A program made the position numbers and the translations under genes. A model generated the notes under the pieces. That model ran no database searches and was not told the origin of the DNA. It saw nothing but the letters and a program-made list of their open reading frames with translations. Of a stretch of 14,349 nucleotides of DNA, positions 1 to 7,652 are shown in pieces. The number at the start of each line of letters is the position of its first letter. Position 1 is the first letter of the stretch. Source of the stretch: Pseudomonadota bacterium (GTDB lineage: Bacteria; Pseudomonadota; Gammaproteobacteria; Steroidobacterales; Steroidobacteraceae); assembly GCA_021820785.1 (NCBI GenBank), contig JAKADE010000031.1:1-14349 (forward strand). The letters are read 5' to 3'.

Positions 1-2
1 AG

Positions 3-416
3 CTGAAGCAGTTCCGCGCCGAGACTCGCGGTGATCCGTACGCGGTCGCCTACATGTGGGGGATGGCCAACCAGCTGTCCGATCCGACCATCGAGGCGCT
101 GGCGAAGTACTTCTCGAGCCAGACCGCCGGTCCCGGCACGCCGCATCCGGCGGCGATCATCGCGCGGGGACGTGCGATCTACGAGCAGGGGATCCCGACT
201 CAGGGGGTGCCTGCCTGTGCGGCATGCCATGGACCGCAGGCCCTCGGCAGCGCCCAGTTCCCGCGTCTGGCGGGCCAGCATGCGGAGTACATCCTGAAGC
301 AGCTGCAGTCCTTCCAGAGCAACATGCGCAACGTCGCGATCATGCACGGTGTTGCCCAGACCCTGCACGGCTCGCAGATGCGTGCAGTTGCCGATTATCT
401 CGAGTCGTTGCCCTAG
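3..416 (+). CDS. Diheme cytochrome c4-like protein, C-terminal part (5' end outside window)
   Basis: This is a periplasmic electron carrier of the c4/c553 class, which normally passes electrons to a terminal oxidase. The reading frame is already open at the left edge, so the start, the signal peptide and the first heme-binding CxxCH lie outside. The first visible residues (AYMWGMANQLSD, at about 48-83) look like the end of heme domain 1 with its axial Met. The second domain follows, with the heme motif CAACH encoded at 216-230, then FPRLAGQHAEYI and a Met ligand region (IMHGVAQTL), ending in a typical ADYLESLP tail. This two-domain arrangement is characteristic of cytochrome c4. An intrinsic terminator follows 45 nt after the stop, so the gene is a separate transcription unit from the T4SS genes. 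It is a host respiratory function with no role in conjugation, and may mark the flank of the mobile region. Confidence 0.88.
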   Translation: MKQFRAETRGDPYAVAYMWGMANQLSDPTIEALAKYFSSQTAGPGTPHPAAIIARGRAIYEQGIPTQGVPACAACHGPQALGSAQFPRLAGQHAEYILKQLQSFQSNMRNVAIMHGVAQTLHGSQMRAVADYLESLP

Positions 417-460
417 TCGTTGAATCGACCGCCGCCGCCCTCGGCGGACGGCGACTGATC

Positions 461-505
461 GGGGTTTACCGCCTCCCCCCTTCGGCGGTAAACCCCGTCT
501 TTTTT
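461..505 (+). terminator. Rho-independent terminator of the cytochrome gene
   Basis: A perfect 13-bp inverted repeat, GGGGTTTACCGCC (461-473) and GGCGGTAAACCCC (484-496), encloses a 10-nt loop. It is followed at once by the T-rich tract TCTTTTTT (498-505). The T tract lies only on the plus-strand downstream side, so the terminator serves the cytochrome gene and not the minus-strand gene at 527-757. A weaker 6-bp GC hairpin at 432-447, without a T tract, lies just upstream. Confidence 0.93.
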
Positions 506-526
506 GCCGGTCAACCGCCGGCCGTC

Positions 527-757
527 TCACTCAGCCTCTGCGCACGCCCCGCGCGCGATCTCCTCGAGCCACTGACGGATCTCCTGCGCACTGCAGGCGT
601 CCTGGGCGTACAGCGTGGCGAGCAGCCCCTGAAGATGCACCGCGAGCGCAGCCGCAACGGCCCGCGGTGGGTGGTGCGAGAGCAGACTGGTGGTCTCATC
701 GAGGGCCTCGATGCATGCCTCGACTGCCGCAGCTTCGCTGAAGGGCGCCGGATTCAT
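527..757 (-). CDS. Hypothetical small protein (76 aa), divergent from the T4SS operon
   Basis: I do not recognise this protein. It is predicted to be soluble, mostly helical and acidic, with no signal peptide or membrane segment. It begins MNPAPFSEAAAVEACIEA and ends EIRQWLEEIARGACAEAE. The ATG at 757 is preferred over the upstream in-frame ATG at 796 because a GGAGGAA Shine-Dalgarno lies 9 nt before it, while the longer form has none. The gene is transcribed away from virB2 and shares the 758-935 gap with it. That placement is common for a small regulator of a transfer operon, but no DNA-binding motif is visible. It could equally be a host gene between the cytochrome and the conjugative region. 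The reality of the gene rests on its ribosome binding site and plausible composition, not on homology. Confidence 0.55.
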   Translation of the reverse strand: MNPAPFSEAAAVEACIEALDETTSLLSHHPPRAVAAALAVHLQGLLATLYAQDACSAQEIRQWLEEIARGACAEAE

Positions 758-935
758 GGTGTGCGGTTCCTCCGTGGTGTGATACCGCCCAAGCATAACC
801 GTGCGCCGGACGACGGCGCCGGCGCGCCGCGCATTTGTGCATCAACACGCAGGCAAACGGAACTCCAGCCACGGCGCACCTGCCTAGACTGATCCGCGCG
901 CCGATATGGCGCTCAGCTCCAGCGGGATACCGGCG
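758..935. promoter_or_regulatory. Divergent intergenic region upstream of the virB operon
   Basis: This 178-bp gap separates the divergent 76-aa gene and virB2, so promoters for both should lie here. No convincing -35/-10 pair is visible on either strand. The best plus-strand -10-like hexamer, TAGACT at 885-890, has no matching -35. A GC-rich stretch holds nested palindromes: GCGCCGGCGC at 816-825 and GGCGCGCC at 821-828. These could be regulator sites, or only reflect base composition. The assignment as a regulatory region is inferred from gene arrangement. Confidence 0.4.
767..773 (-). promoter_or_regulatory. Ribosome binding site for the 76-aa minus-strand protein
   Basis: On the minus strand this reads GGAGGAA, a near-consensus Shine-Dalgarno with a 9-nt spacer to the ATG at 757. 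It decides the start of the small gene in favour of the 76-residue form. Confidence 0.55.
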
Positions 936-1319
936 ATGAAAGTCACACAGTCGCTGCGCTCAGTTGCCGTTCGTGCAGTCAGAGCACATTCGTTGCACAC
1001 CGCGCGGACCACGCCGACGGCAGATCTGCCGCGCATCCCGGCGCGGGCCTGGGCGCGGGTGTTCCTCGCCTGTGCGGTGGCGCTGCCGGCGCTCGCTGCA
1101 GCGCAATCCTCGCCATTTCTGACCGGCGCCACCGCGCTCGAGAGCAACATTCTGGCGTGGCTCACGCCGATCGCCGTCATTCTCGTGATGGTGCTCGGGG
1201 CCATGGCCATGGCGAATCGGATCTCCTGGGGGTGGTGCATCGGCGCCATCCTCGGGATCGCCATCGCGTTCGGCGCCCCGCAGATCGTCGGTTGGGTGCG
1301 CGGGATGTTCGGCGTCTGA
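936..1319 (+). CDS. virB2: VirB2/TrbC-type major pilin
   Basis: This is the major subunit of the T4SS pilus. The 127-residue form starting MKVTQSLRSVA is chosen, though an in-frame ATG at 906 would add 10 residues; neither has a strong Shine-Dalgarno (a weak GGGAT lies before 936). A Sec signal is seen in the stretch VFLACAVALPALAAA, with likely cleavage just before QSSPF. It is preceded by an unusually long basic n-region of about 40 residues. The mature part of about 70 residues has two hydrophobic helices, LTPIAVILVMVLGAMAMA and a second containing WCIGAILGIAIAFGA, joined by a short polar turn. That is the VirB2/TrbC pilin layout. Its position directly before virB3 and virB4 supports the call. 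No virB1 transglycosylase gene precedes it. Confidence 0.85.
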   Translation: MKVTQSLRSVAVRAVRAHSLHTARTTPTADLPRIPARAWARVFLACAVALPALAAAQSSPFLTGATALESNILAWLTPIAVILVMVLGAMAMANRISWGWCIGAILGIAIAFGAPQIVGWVRGMFGV

Positions 1320-1331
1320 GGGCGCAAGCAC

Positions 1332-1721
1332 ATGAACGTGCGCCATGCCCCGCTGTGTGCCGATCCGCTGTTCCTCGGCGCGACCCGTCCGCCGATGCGC
1401 TGGGGCGTCACGTACAGCGCAATGCTGTTCAATCTGGTCTTCACGCTCGAGGCCTTCCTGGTCACGCGCAATCTACTGACGCTGCTGCTCGCGCTGCCGA
1501 TCCATGCCCTCAGCGCGCTGCTGTGCGCCCGCGATGCCCGCTATTTCGACCTGCTGCTGCTCGCGGCGCGGACCGGCTTGCCGGCGGCGCTCGGCAACCG
1601 GTGGCTCTGGGGCGCGGCGAGCTACTCGCCGCTCGTGCTCGACCTGCCGGATCGGGCCGGACGGCGACGACGGCAGGCCGCGTGCTGGTGCAGCGCGTCC
1701 GGGGAGCGACTCGCATGGTGA
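1332..1721 (+). CDS. virB3: VirB3-like inner-membrane protein
   Basis: VirB3 is a small inner-membrane component that works with VirB4 in pilus assembly. The 129-residue product has the family's N-terminal signature DPLFLGATRPPMRWGVTY at about residues 11-28. One or two hydrophobic helices follow (about 29-65), and then the conserved DARYFDLLLL segment. The Arg-rich C-terminal tail (after about residue 107) is not conserved in the family and overlaps the region leading into virB4. A GAGGG Shine-Dalgarno sits 9 nt before the ATG and overlaps the virB2 stop. The last 7 nt overlap the start of virB4 (ATGGTGA at 1715-1721), which indicates translational coupling. Confidence 0.88.
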   Translation: MNVRHAPLCADPLFLGATRPPMRWGVTYSAMLFNLVFTLEAFLVTRNLLTLLLALPIHALSALLCARDARYFDLLLLAARTGLPAALGNRWLWGAASYSPLVLDLPDRAGRRRRQAACWCSASGERLAW

Positions 1722-4141
1722 GACGGACGGTCGGCGCACTGCGGCGCGAGATCGGACTCGAGCGCTACATTCCCTACCGCGCCCATGTGGCGAGCGCGGT
1801 GCTGCGGACTCGCGACGGGGATTATCTGCAGGTCTTCCGACTCGGCGGGCAAAGCTTCGAGAGCGCCGACACCGACCAGATCAACGGCTGGCACGAACGC
1901 CTGAACGTGCTGTGGCGCAACCTCTCCGAGCCGGGCGTGGCGCTGTGGACCCACGTGGTGCGCCGCCGCGCGCCCCTGGTGCAGACCATGGATGCGCCGG
2001 CGCAGTTCGCGGGACGGCTGCTCGAACGTTATCTGCAGCGCCTCAGCGCCGAGCGGCTGATGGTCAACGAACTCTATGTGTCGATCCTGTACCGGCCGGC
2101 ACCGGGCCGTGCACAGCGGTGGGTGGCGCGGGTGCTCGAGCGCACTCGAGCGGCCGACCGGGCGCAGGAACTCGCCGCTGCGCTCGAAGTCTGCGCACGC
2201 CTAGCCCGGACATTGAGCGCGTCGCTGTCGCGCTACGAGCCCCACCTGCTGACCTGCTACCGCGAGGCGGACCGCTGGTACTCCGAGCCGCTGGAGTTTC
2301 TTGCCCTGCTGATTGACGGGGAACGCCGGCGCGTGCCGCTGCCCCTCGGCCCGCTCGATGCTGCGCTCGGTACGTCACGGGTGTTCTTCGGCAACGAGCT
2401 GATCGAATACCGGCTGCTCAATGCAAGCCGTATCGGTGCGATGCTCGGCATCAAGGAATACCCGAGTCCGAGCGTGCCGGGCATGCTGGACACGCTGCTC
2501 GCCGCGCCGTTCGCCTTCGTACTGACCCAATCGTTCGTGTTCCTGTCCAGGGCGAGCGGCCAGCAGCTGCTCAGCCGGCAAATCAACCGGATGGCGAACG
2601 CCGGGGACTTCTCCCGCTCGCAGGCCGAAGAGCTCACTGAGGCGCTCGATGCGCTGACCAGTAATGAGTTCGTCATGGGCGAGCATCATTTTTCGCTGCA
2701 GGTTCTGGCCGATGTCGAGGCCGCGCCGGGCGCGCAGCGCCTCGAGGCGTTCAATGAGCAGCTCGCCAGGGCCCGTGCGCTGCTCGCCGACACCGGCATG
2801 ACCGTGGCGCGGGAGGACCTCGGCCTCGAGGCGGCATTCTGGGCGCAGCTGCCGGGAAACTTCGCGCTGCGACCGCGGTTGGCCCCGGTGACGTCCCGGA
2901 ACTTCTGCGCGCTCGCGCCGTTTCACAACTTCCCGGCCGGCCATGCTGTCGGCAATCACTGGGGCGACTCGCTCGCCATTCTGCAGACGCGGGCGCGTTC
3001 CGCGTATCACTTCTCGTTGCATGCCGCGGCCGGCGAGGGCGCCCGGCGCGACACCGGGCACACCTTCATCTGCGGACCGACTGGCTCCGGCAAAACGGCG
3101 CTGATCGGATTCCTCGTCGCGCTGCTGACGCGCCAGGGTGCCACGCAGGTGATCCTCGACAAGGACCGGGGTCTGGAAATTCTGGTGCGCGCACTCGGCG
3201 GCACGTATCTGCCGCTGCGCAGCGGCACACCGAGCGGGTTCAACCCGCTGCAGTTGCCGCCCACCGCAGCCAACGTGCAGTTTCTGCACGAGTGGCTCGA
3301 ACTGCTCGCCCGGGCGCCGCTCGGCGCGCCGCTCTCGGTGCGTGAGCTCGGCGACCTCGATCAGGCGCTGCGCGGCACGCTGGCGCTCGATCCGTCGGCG
3401 CGGCGGCTGTCGCGACTGCTGGAATTCCTGGACGCCACCGAACCGGAGGGCGTGCACGCCCGGCTCGCACGCTGGTGCGAGAGCGTCGGGGGGGAGTATG
3501 CGTGGGTGTTCGACAATCCCGTCGATCAGATCGCCGAGCGGCTCGTGAGCGCCCGGCTGTTCGGCTTCGACATTACCGAATTTCTGGATCAGGAGCGCTG
3601 CCGGGTGCCGATCTCGCTGTACCTGCTGCACCTGGTGCGCGGGCTGCTCGACGGGCGGCGGGTGGTGTGCTGGCTCGACGAGTTCTGGCGGCTCATCGAG
3701 GATCCGGTATTCGAAAAATTCGCCAAGGACGGACCGAAGACCTGGCGCAAGCTCAACGGCGTCATGGTGCTCGCGACACAGAGCGCGAGCGATGTGCTCG
3801 CAAGCCGGATCAGCCGCACGATCATCGAGCAGACCCCGACGAAGATTTTCTTCCCGAACCCGAGCGCCTTCGGCGAGGAGTTGCTCGAGGGGTTCGCACT
3901 GACGGGCCGGGAGTTCGCGCTGATCAAGGACGAACTCGCCCCGGGGGCGCGCGCCTTTCTCGTCAAGCAGGGCACGCAAAGCGTGGTGTGCCGGCTCGAA
4001 CTCACGGGGCTGGAGGCGGAAATGCAGGTGCTCTCGGCCCGGGCCGGTGGTCTGCGCCGCCTCGAAGCGCTGCTGCGTGAGCGCGGCGCGGCGCCGGAGG
4101 CGTGGCTCGAGGCATTCCTCGCCCAACCCGACACCGAGTGA
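1715..4141 (+). CDS. virB4: VirB4 T4SS ATPase
   Basis: This is the large conserved T4SS ATPase that powers pilus assembly and substrate transfer at the inner membrane. The product is 808 residues, the usual VirB4 size. The N-terminal CagE/VirB4 domain is recognisable from REIGLERYIPYRAH onward. The Walker A motif GPTGSGKT is at residues 454-461 and the Walker B segment VVCWLDEFWRLI has its Asp-Glu at 655-656. Further family motifs follow, including LNGVMVLATQSASDV. The ATG at 1715 is chosen although the frame is open much further upstream: it matches the family N-terminus, has a GGGGAG ribosome binding site about 8 nt upstream, and overlaps the virB3 stop by 7 nt. All nucleotide-binding residues that can be seen are intact. 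Confidence 0.97.
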   Translation: MVRRTVGALRREIGLERYIPYRAHVASAVLRTRDGDYLQVFRLGGQSFESADTDQINGWHERLNVLWRNLSEPGVALWTHVVRRRAPLVQTMDAPAQFAGRLLERYLQRLSAERLMVNELYVSILYRPAPGRAQRWVARVLERTRAADRAQELAAALEVCARLARTLSASLSRYEPHLLTCYREADRWYSEPLEFLALLIDGERRRVPLPLGPLDAALGTSRVFFGNELIEYRLLNASRIGAMLGIKEYPSPSVPGMLDTLLAAPFAFVLTQSFVFLSRASGQQLLSRQINRMANAGDFSRSQAEELTEALDALTSNEFVMGEHHFSLQVLADVEAAPGAQRLEAFNEQLARARALLADTGMTVAREDLGLEAAFWAQLPGNFALRPRLAPVTSRNFCALAPFHNFPAGHAVGNHWGDSLAILQTRARSAYHFSLHAAAGEGARRDTGHTFICGPTGSGKTALIGFLVALLTRQGATQVILDKDRGLEILVRALGGTYLPLRSGTPSGFNPLQLPPTAANVQFLHEWLELLARAPLGAPLSVRELGDLDQALRGTLALDPSARRLSRLLEFLDATEPEGVHARLARWCESVGGEYAWVFDNPVDQIAERLVSARLFGFDITEFLDQERCRVPISLYLLHLVRGLLDGRRVVCWLDEFWRLIEDPVFEKFAKDGPKTWRKLNGVMVLATQSASDVLASRISRTIIEQTPTKIFFPNPSAFGEELLEGFALTGREFALIKDELAPGARAFLVKQGTQSVVCRLELTGLEAEMQVLSARAGGLRRLEALLRERGAAPEAWLEAFLAQPDTE

Positions 4142-4158
4142 CCGAACGGAGAAGTGCC

Positions 4159-4860
4159 ATGAGATCGACACTGTGTGCCCTGGGGCTCCTGCTCGTTGCG
4201 GTCGCGCCGGTGGCGCGCGCCCAGTGGGCGGTGATCGACGTGGCGGCCGTCGCGCGCCTGAGCGCCGAGTTGCAGACGCTCGATCAGTCGCTCACCACTC
4301 AACAGGAGGAGTTCGGCGCCGCCGAGGCGCAGTTGCGCGGCATGAGCGGCACGCGCGGCATGCAGGACCTGCTCGGCGGCATCCGCCGCAATTACCTGCC
4401 GGAAAACTGGGCGCAGCTGCGCGCTGCGGCGGCCGGCAGCCCCGGCAGCTACCCGGGGCTTTCCGCTGCGGTGCGCGATGCGATGGCCGCACACGCCTAT
4501 CTCAGTTCCGGGCAGCTTCAGACCCTCTCGCCGAGCGCCCGGCAGCAACTCGTCGCCAACCGGCGCACCGCCGCGCTGCTCGAAGCGATTTCAGCGTCCG
4601 CACTCAGTGACGCCAGTGCGAGGTTTTCGGGCTTGAAGCAGCTGATTGCGACGATCGGCACGGCGCGGGACCAGAAATCGATTCTCGACCTCACGGCGCG
4701 CATCGGTGCGGAGCAGACCATGCTCGAGAACGAGCAGACCAAGCTGCGGGTGCTGTTTGCGGCCGCCGAAGCGCAGCGCTGGATCGATCACGAGCGTGAA
4801 CGCGAGGCGGCCATCGCCGCCCAGGGCAACTTCGCCACACGGTTCCGTCCGACGCCCTGA
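4159..4860 (+). CDS. virB5: VirB5/TrbJ-type minor pilin
   Basis: VirB5 is a secreted periplasmic protein that sits at the pilus tip and helps contact the recipient. The 233-residue product has a clear Sec signal, MRSTLCALGLLLVAVAPVARA, with cleavage before QWAV. The mature protein is long, helical and Gln/Ala-rich, with coiled-coil character (LSAELQTLDQSLTTQQEEF). It carries the family segments MSGTRGMQDLL and RNYLPENW at about residues 70-95. The ATG at 4159 is favoured because CGGAGAAG precedes it by 4-5 nt and it begins exactly at the signal peptide; the frame is open upstream into virB4. Its place between virB4 and virB6 fits the classical order. Confidence 0.9.
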   Translation: MRSTLCALGLLLVAVAPVARAQWAVIDVAAVARLSAELQTLDQSLTTQQEEFGAAEAQLRGMSGTRGMQDLLGGIRRNYLPENWAQLRAAAAGSPGSYPGLSAAVRDAMAAHAYLSSGQLQTLSPSARQQLVANRRTAALLEAISASALSDASARFSGLKQLIATIGTARDQKSILDLTARIGAEQTMLENEQTKLRVLFAAAEAQRWIDHEREREAAIAAQGNFATRFRPTP

Positions 4861-4889
4861 GGGGCGCTGGTGGGTCAGAGGCAGCGGTC

Positions 4890-5855
4890 ATGGGATTTTT
4901 CGCCACATTCTGGAATTGGCTCAACGGTGCGCTCTCGAGCTACATCGGCGCGACCACGGCGCGCGTGGCGATGCTCCTGGAGCCTGCGCTCATTGCCCTC
5001 GGAACTGTCTATGTCACCGGTTGGGGGTATCTGCTGCTCAGCGGACGGATCCGCGAGCCGCTCGGCGATGGGTTGCGGCGCATCGCCACTCTGGCACTCG
5101 TGCTCGGTGTCGGTGTGCACCTGTGGCTCTACAACACGCTGATCGTCGATACCTTCTACCGGGCACCGTCCCAGTTCGCCGCACAGGTCGTCGGCGCGGC
5201 GTACCCCGTCCAGACGCTCGATGCGATCTGGAACGCCGGCGGGGCGGTCGCGGGACGGCTGTTCGATCAGGGCAGCGTCTGGCGTGGCGATCTGGGCTTC
5301 TATCTGGCTGGCGCGGTGGTGTGGGTGCTGGTCGGACTGCTGTGCGTGTACACGATGTTCCTGCTGGCGCTCTCGAGCGTCGCGCTCTCGGTGCTGCTTG
5401 CGCTCGGTCCTCTGTTCATCGTGACGCTGCTGTTCGACGGCACGCGGCGTCTGTTCATGGCGTGGCTGGCGCAACTGACCAATTACGCGCTGATCAGCAT
5501 CCTCACCGTCATGGTTGCAGCGCTCCTGCTGCACCTGGTGCAGCGCTATGCGACCGAGACTGCGGCGCTCGGTACGGCAATCGACACGGTCGATGCGCTC
5601 GATTTCCTGCTCGCGACGGTCCTGGTGTTCCTGTTCATGCGCCAGGTGATGCCGATCGCCGCTGGACTGTCCGGCGGTATCGCGCTCAGTACCTTTGGAC
5701 TGGTGAGCCGGACGATGCGCACCGCGGCCAGCCCGTTCGTGGCCGGTGCAGCTTACGTTGCGCCCGTGGCGACCGGCGCCGTCGTGGCGCTGAGCGGTGC
5801 GGCGCGGTCGCGACTGCGTCGCCGCGAGGCGGCACAGCCCGGCGAGTCGGAGTGA
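4890..5855 (+). CDS. virB6: VirB6/TrbL polytopic membrane protein
   Basis: VirB6 is the multi-spanning inner-membrane channel component that the transferred DNA strand contacts. The product is 321 residues with about six hydrophobic segments, near 28-50, 63-83, 134-158, 160-182, 195-216 and 238-258. The signature of the family is present: ALGPLFIVTLLFDGTRRLF followed by AQLTNYAL at about residues 171-201. A Gly/Ala-rich region (about 259-305) and a basic cytoplasmic-type tail end the protein. An AGAGG ribosome binding site lies 8 nt before the ATG. The gap to virB5 is 29 nt and to the lipoprotein gene 32 nt. Confidence 0.93.
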   Translation: MGFFATFWNWLNGALSSYIGATTARVAMLLEPALIALGTVYVTGWGYLLLSGRIREPLGDGLRRIATLALVLGVGVHLWLYNTLIVDTFYRAPSQFAAQVVGAAYPVQTLDAIWNAGGAVAGRLFDQGSVWRGDLGFYLAGAVVWVLVGLLCVYTMFLLALSSVALSVLLALGPLFIVTLLFDGTRRLFMAWLAQLTNYALISILTVMVAALLLHLVQRYATETAALGTAIDTVDALDFLLATVLVFLFMRQVMPIAAGLSGGIALSTFGLVSRTMRTAASPFVAGAAYVAPVATGAVVALSGAARSRLRRREAAQPGESE

Positions 5856-5887
5856 ACGGTCGCGAACAGTGCTTTGCGGAGGCGCTC

Positions 5888-6064
5888 ATGAGGATTGCGG
5901 GAGCGATGTGCCTGATGATGCTGCTCGCCGGGTGCGCGTCCGGACCGAGCTGCTCGGGACGGCTGGTGCCGATCAACCGGCCGCTGAAGATTTCCCCGCA
6001 CGCCGGCGCAGACGCACCGGTATCCACGATTGTCGCGCGCACCAGCCGGAGCCCCCGGCCATGA
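5888..6064 (+). CDS. virB7: Small VirB7-type lipoprotein (58 aa)
   Basis: This small outer-membrane lipoprotein is inferred to be the VirB7 stabiliser of VirB9 in the T4SS core complex. The product has a type II signal peptide, MRIAGAMCLMMLLAGC, with lipobox LAGC and lipidation expected at Cys16. The short mature peptide contains one further cysteine, Cys22, in the segment PSCSGRLVPINRPLK. In Agrobacterium, VirB7 is disulfide-bonded to VirB9, and Cys22 could play that role. GGAGG at 5878-5882 lies 5 nt before the ATG. The stop overlaps the virB8 start in ATGA. Identification rests on lipobox, size and position between virB6 and virB8, because VirB7 sequences are poorly conserved. Confidence 0.82.
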   Translation: MRIAGAMCLMMLLAGCASGPSCSGRLVPINRPLKISPHAGADAPVSTIVARTSRSPRP

Positions 6065-6786
6065 GCGCCGACCCGTCACTGCGGGGGTATCTGGAGGAAG
6101 CCGTGACGTGGGACACCGAGCGCGCACTGCAAACGCAGTTGAGCGCGCGCCGCGCGTGGCGTGTCGCCGTCGGTGCCTGCCTGTGCGTCCTCGCGCTCGC
6201 GCTGGCGATCGCGGCCATGATGCCCTTGAAGCGCGTCGAGCCGTATCTCATCCGGGTCGATGCCCGTACGGGTGCAGTCGATGTGCTGCCGCCGTACCGG
6301 GGCGGGGATACGTTCGGCACGACAATCGCGCGGTATTTCCTGATGCGCTACATCTCGGTCTGCGAGCGCTTCGATTACGCCATGGCCGCCGCCGACTATC
6401 GGCACTGCGGCGCGTTCAACTCGAGCCGCCTGAACGAGGCGCTGTACGCGCGGTGGGCCAGAGGCAATCCCCGTTCCCCGCTCAATGTGCATCGCGACGG
6501 CAGCAGCGTCGGTGTGCGCATCCAGGCAGTGAGTTTCCTCGGACGCGCGCTCGGCGGCGGCCGTCTGGCGCAGGTGCGCTTCGAGCGCATCTCCCGCCAA
6601 CCCGGCGGCACGGTGCGCAGGCGCCGGCAGTGGATTGCGACGGTCGGCTACCGGTTCACGGGTGCGCCGGCGCACGCTGCCGCGCGCCGCTGGAATCCGC
6701 TCGGATTCGAGGTGATGGCCCTGGAGCTGGAACGCGAGACGCTCGGCCCGGCGCGTGCGGCGTCGCCTCGGCGCAGGCAGCCGTGA
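6061..6786 (+). CDS. virB8: VirB8 assembly factor
   Basis: VirB8 is a bitopic inner-membrane protein that nucleates T4SS assembly through its periplasmic domain. The product is 241 residues. A cytoplasmic stretch with the family's WDTERALQTQLSARRAW segment is followed by one membrane helix at about 34-54. The periplasmic NTF2-like domain then begins with RVEPYLIRVDARTGAVDVL. The conserved closing motif NPLGFEV is at residues 212-218. The start ATG forms an ATGA overlap with the stop of the virB7-type gene, and its own stop overlaps the GTG start of virB9. The residues visible in the domain give no sign of decay. Confidence 0.95.
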   Translation: MSADPSLRGYLEEAVTWDTERALQTQLSARRAWRVAVGACLCVLALALAIAAMMPLKRVEPYLIRVDARTGAVDVLPPYRGGDTFGTTIARYFLMRYISVCERFDYAMAAADYRHCGAFNSSRLNEALYARWARGNPRSPLNVHRDGSSVGVRIQAVSFLGRALGGGRLAQVRFERISRQPGGTVRRRRQWIATVGYRFTGAPAHAAARRWNPLGFEVMALELERETLGPARAASPRRRQP

Positions 6787-7652
6787 GCAGGTCACGATCG
6801 GCGGGGGTGGTCTGCGGCCTCGTCGTGTTGTTCGCGACCGGTCGCGCCGGAGCGGCGACTGCCGGGCACGGCACGGCACGCCCCGCGCAGATGCCGGTTG
6901 CGGCGGCTCAGATCCGCTACGTGCGGTATGCGGCCAATCGCATCTACCACCTCGAGGGCGTGGCCGGGTACGAGATCGACCTCCAGTTTGCCCCCGGAGA
7001 GCGATTCCGCGGACTGGGGGTCGGTGACGCGAGGGCCATCCGGGTCGCTGCAGCATCGAATCACCTGTTCATCAAGCCACGCGCCGCGCACGTGGCGACC
7101 GATCTGACCGTTCTCACCAACCGCCGCACGTACGTCTTCAGCTATCGAGTCGGCTCCGCGACGCCCGGATATCCGCAGACGACGCTCTACGCGCTGCGGT
7201 TCGTGTATCCGCACAGGCGCGCGCGAGCGTCGGCGGCCCGGCGGCAGCGCTCGGCCGTGGTCCGGGATCTGTCCCGCGCCGAGCATGCGCGGGCGCGCAA
7301 CACCAATTACTGGTATTGCGGTCCGCGCGCGCTGCGGCCCACGGCCGCCTGGGACGACGGGGTCGAGACGCACCTGGTGTTCCCGTCGCGTGAGCCGCTG
7401 CCGGCGGTGTTCGTGTACAACGCCGGTGGCAGCGAGTCAGTCGTCAATTTCGACATGCGCGGCGATCAGATGGTCATTCACCGCATCGCCCGGCGTTTCA
7501 TCCTGCGCCGCGGCCGGCTCACCGGCTGCATCGTGAATAAGGGATTTGCCGGTTCGGGCCGCCGGCTGCCGTCCGGGACCATCTCCGCGCGGGTGTGGCG
7601 CGTGAGGCGTGGTCGGGGGCGGCATCTCACCCGACGCGGAGGATCGCGCTGA
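6783..7652 (+). CDS. virB9: VirB9/CagX core-complex protein
   Basis: VirB9 is the periplasmic and outer-membrane core protein that binds VirB7 and VirB10. The product is 289 residues. Translation is inferred to start at GTG 6783, which overlaps the virB8 stop as GTGA and places a Sec signal (GVVCGLVVLFATGRAGAA) at the N-terminus. The N-terminal domain contains TLYALRFVYP at about 134-143. The conserved C-terminal domain starts with NYWYCG (175-180) and PTAAWDDGVETHLVFP, and continues through NFDMRGDQMVIHRIARRF. Cys179 and Cys249 are the cysteines in the C-terminal domain and are candidates for a disulfide to the lipoprotein. The last 30 residues are very Arg-rich. Confidence 0.95.
   Translation: MSRSRSAGVVCGLVVLFATGRAGAATAGHGTARPAQMPVAAAQIRYVRYAANRIYHLEGVAGYEIDLQFAPGERFRGLGVGDARAIRVAAASNHLFIKPRAAHVATDLTVLTNRRTYVFSYRVGSATPGYPQTTLYALRFVYPHRRARASAARRQRSAVVRDLSRAEHARARNTNYWYCGPRALRPTAAWDDGVETHLVFPSREPLPAVFVYNAGGSESVVNFDMRGDQMVIHRIARRFILRRGRLTGCIVNKGFAGSGRRLPSGTISARVWRVRRGRGRHLTRRGGSR
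7638..7643 (+). promoter_or_regulatory. Ribosome binding site of virB10
   Basis: GGAGGA lies 8 nt before the virB10 ATG, inside the end of virB9. It fixes the start at 7652 in a frame that stays open upstream. Confidence 0.7.

Noticed and set aside
785..812. MOBQ oriT-like core (TAACC then GTGCGCC) upstream of virB2
   Set aside because: IncQ-type nick regions have TAAGTGCGCCCT preceded by an inverted repeat. Here the spacing differs and no inverted repeat precedes it. GTGCGCC also occurs elsewhere in the window by chance, for example near 1526 and 8497.
862..890. Sigma-70 promoter with -10 TAGACT before virB2
   Set aside because: The hexamer matches only partly and the sequence 16-18 nt upstream has almost no -35 resemblance.
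56..892. Plus-strand open frame (278 codons) crossing the cytochrome gene, terminator and intergenic gap
   Set aside because: It is out of frame with the real cytochrome and passes through an intrinsic terminator hairpin; its product has no domain character.
906..935. Longer virB2 start at ATG 906
   Set aside because: It has no ribosome binding site and would lengthen an already long n-region before the signal peptide. It cannot be fully excluded, since 936 is also weakly supported.
2375..4171. Long antisense open frame (598 codons) opposite virB4
   Set aside because: It mirrors the virB4 coding frame in GC-rich DNA, has an Arg/Glu/Gln-rich composition without any domain, and conflicts with a clear VirB4.
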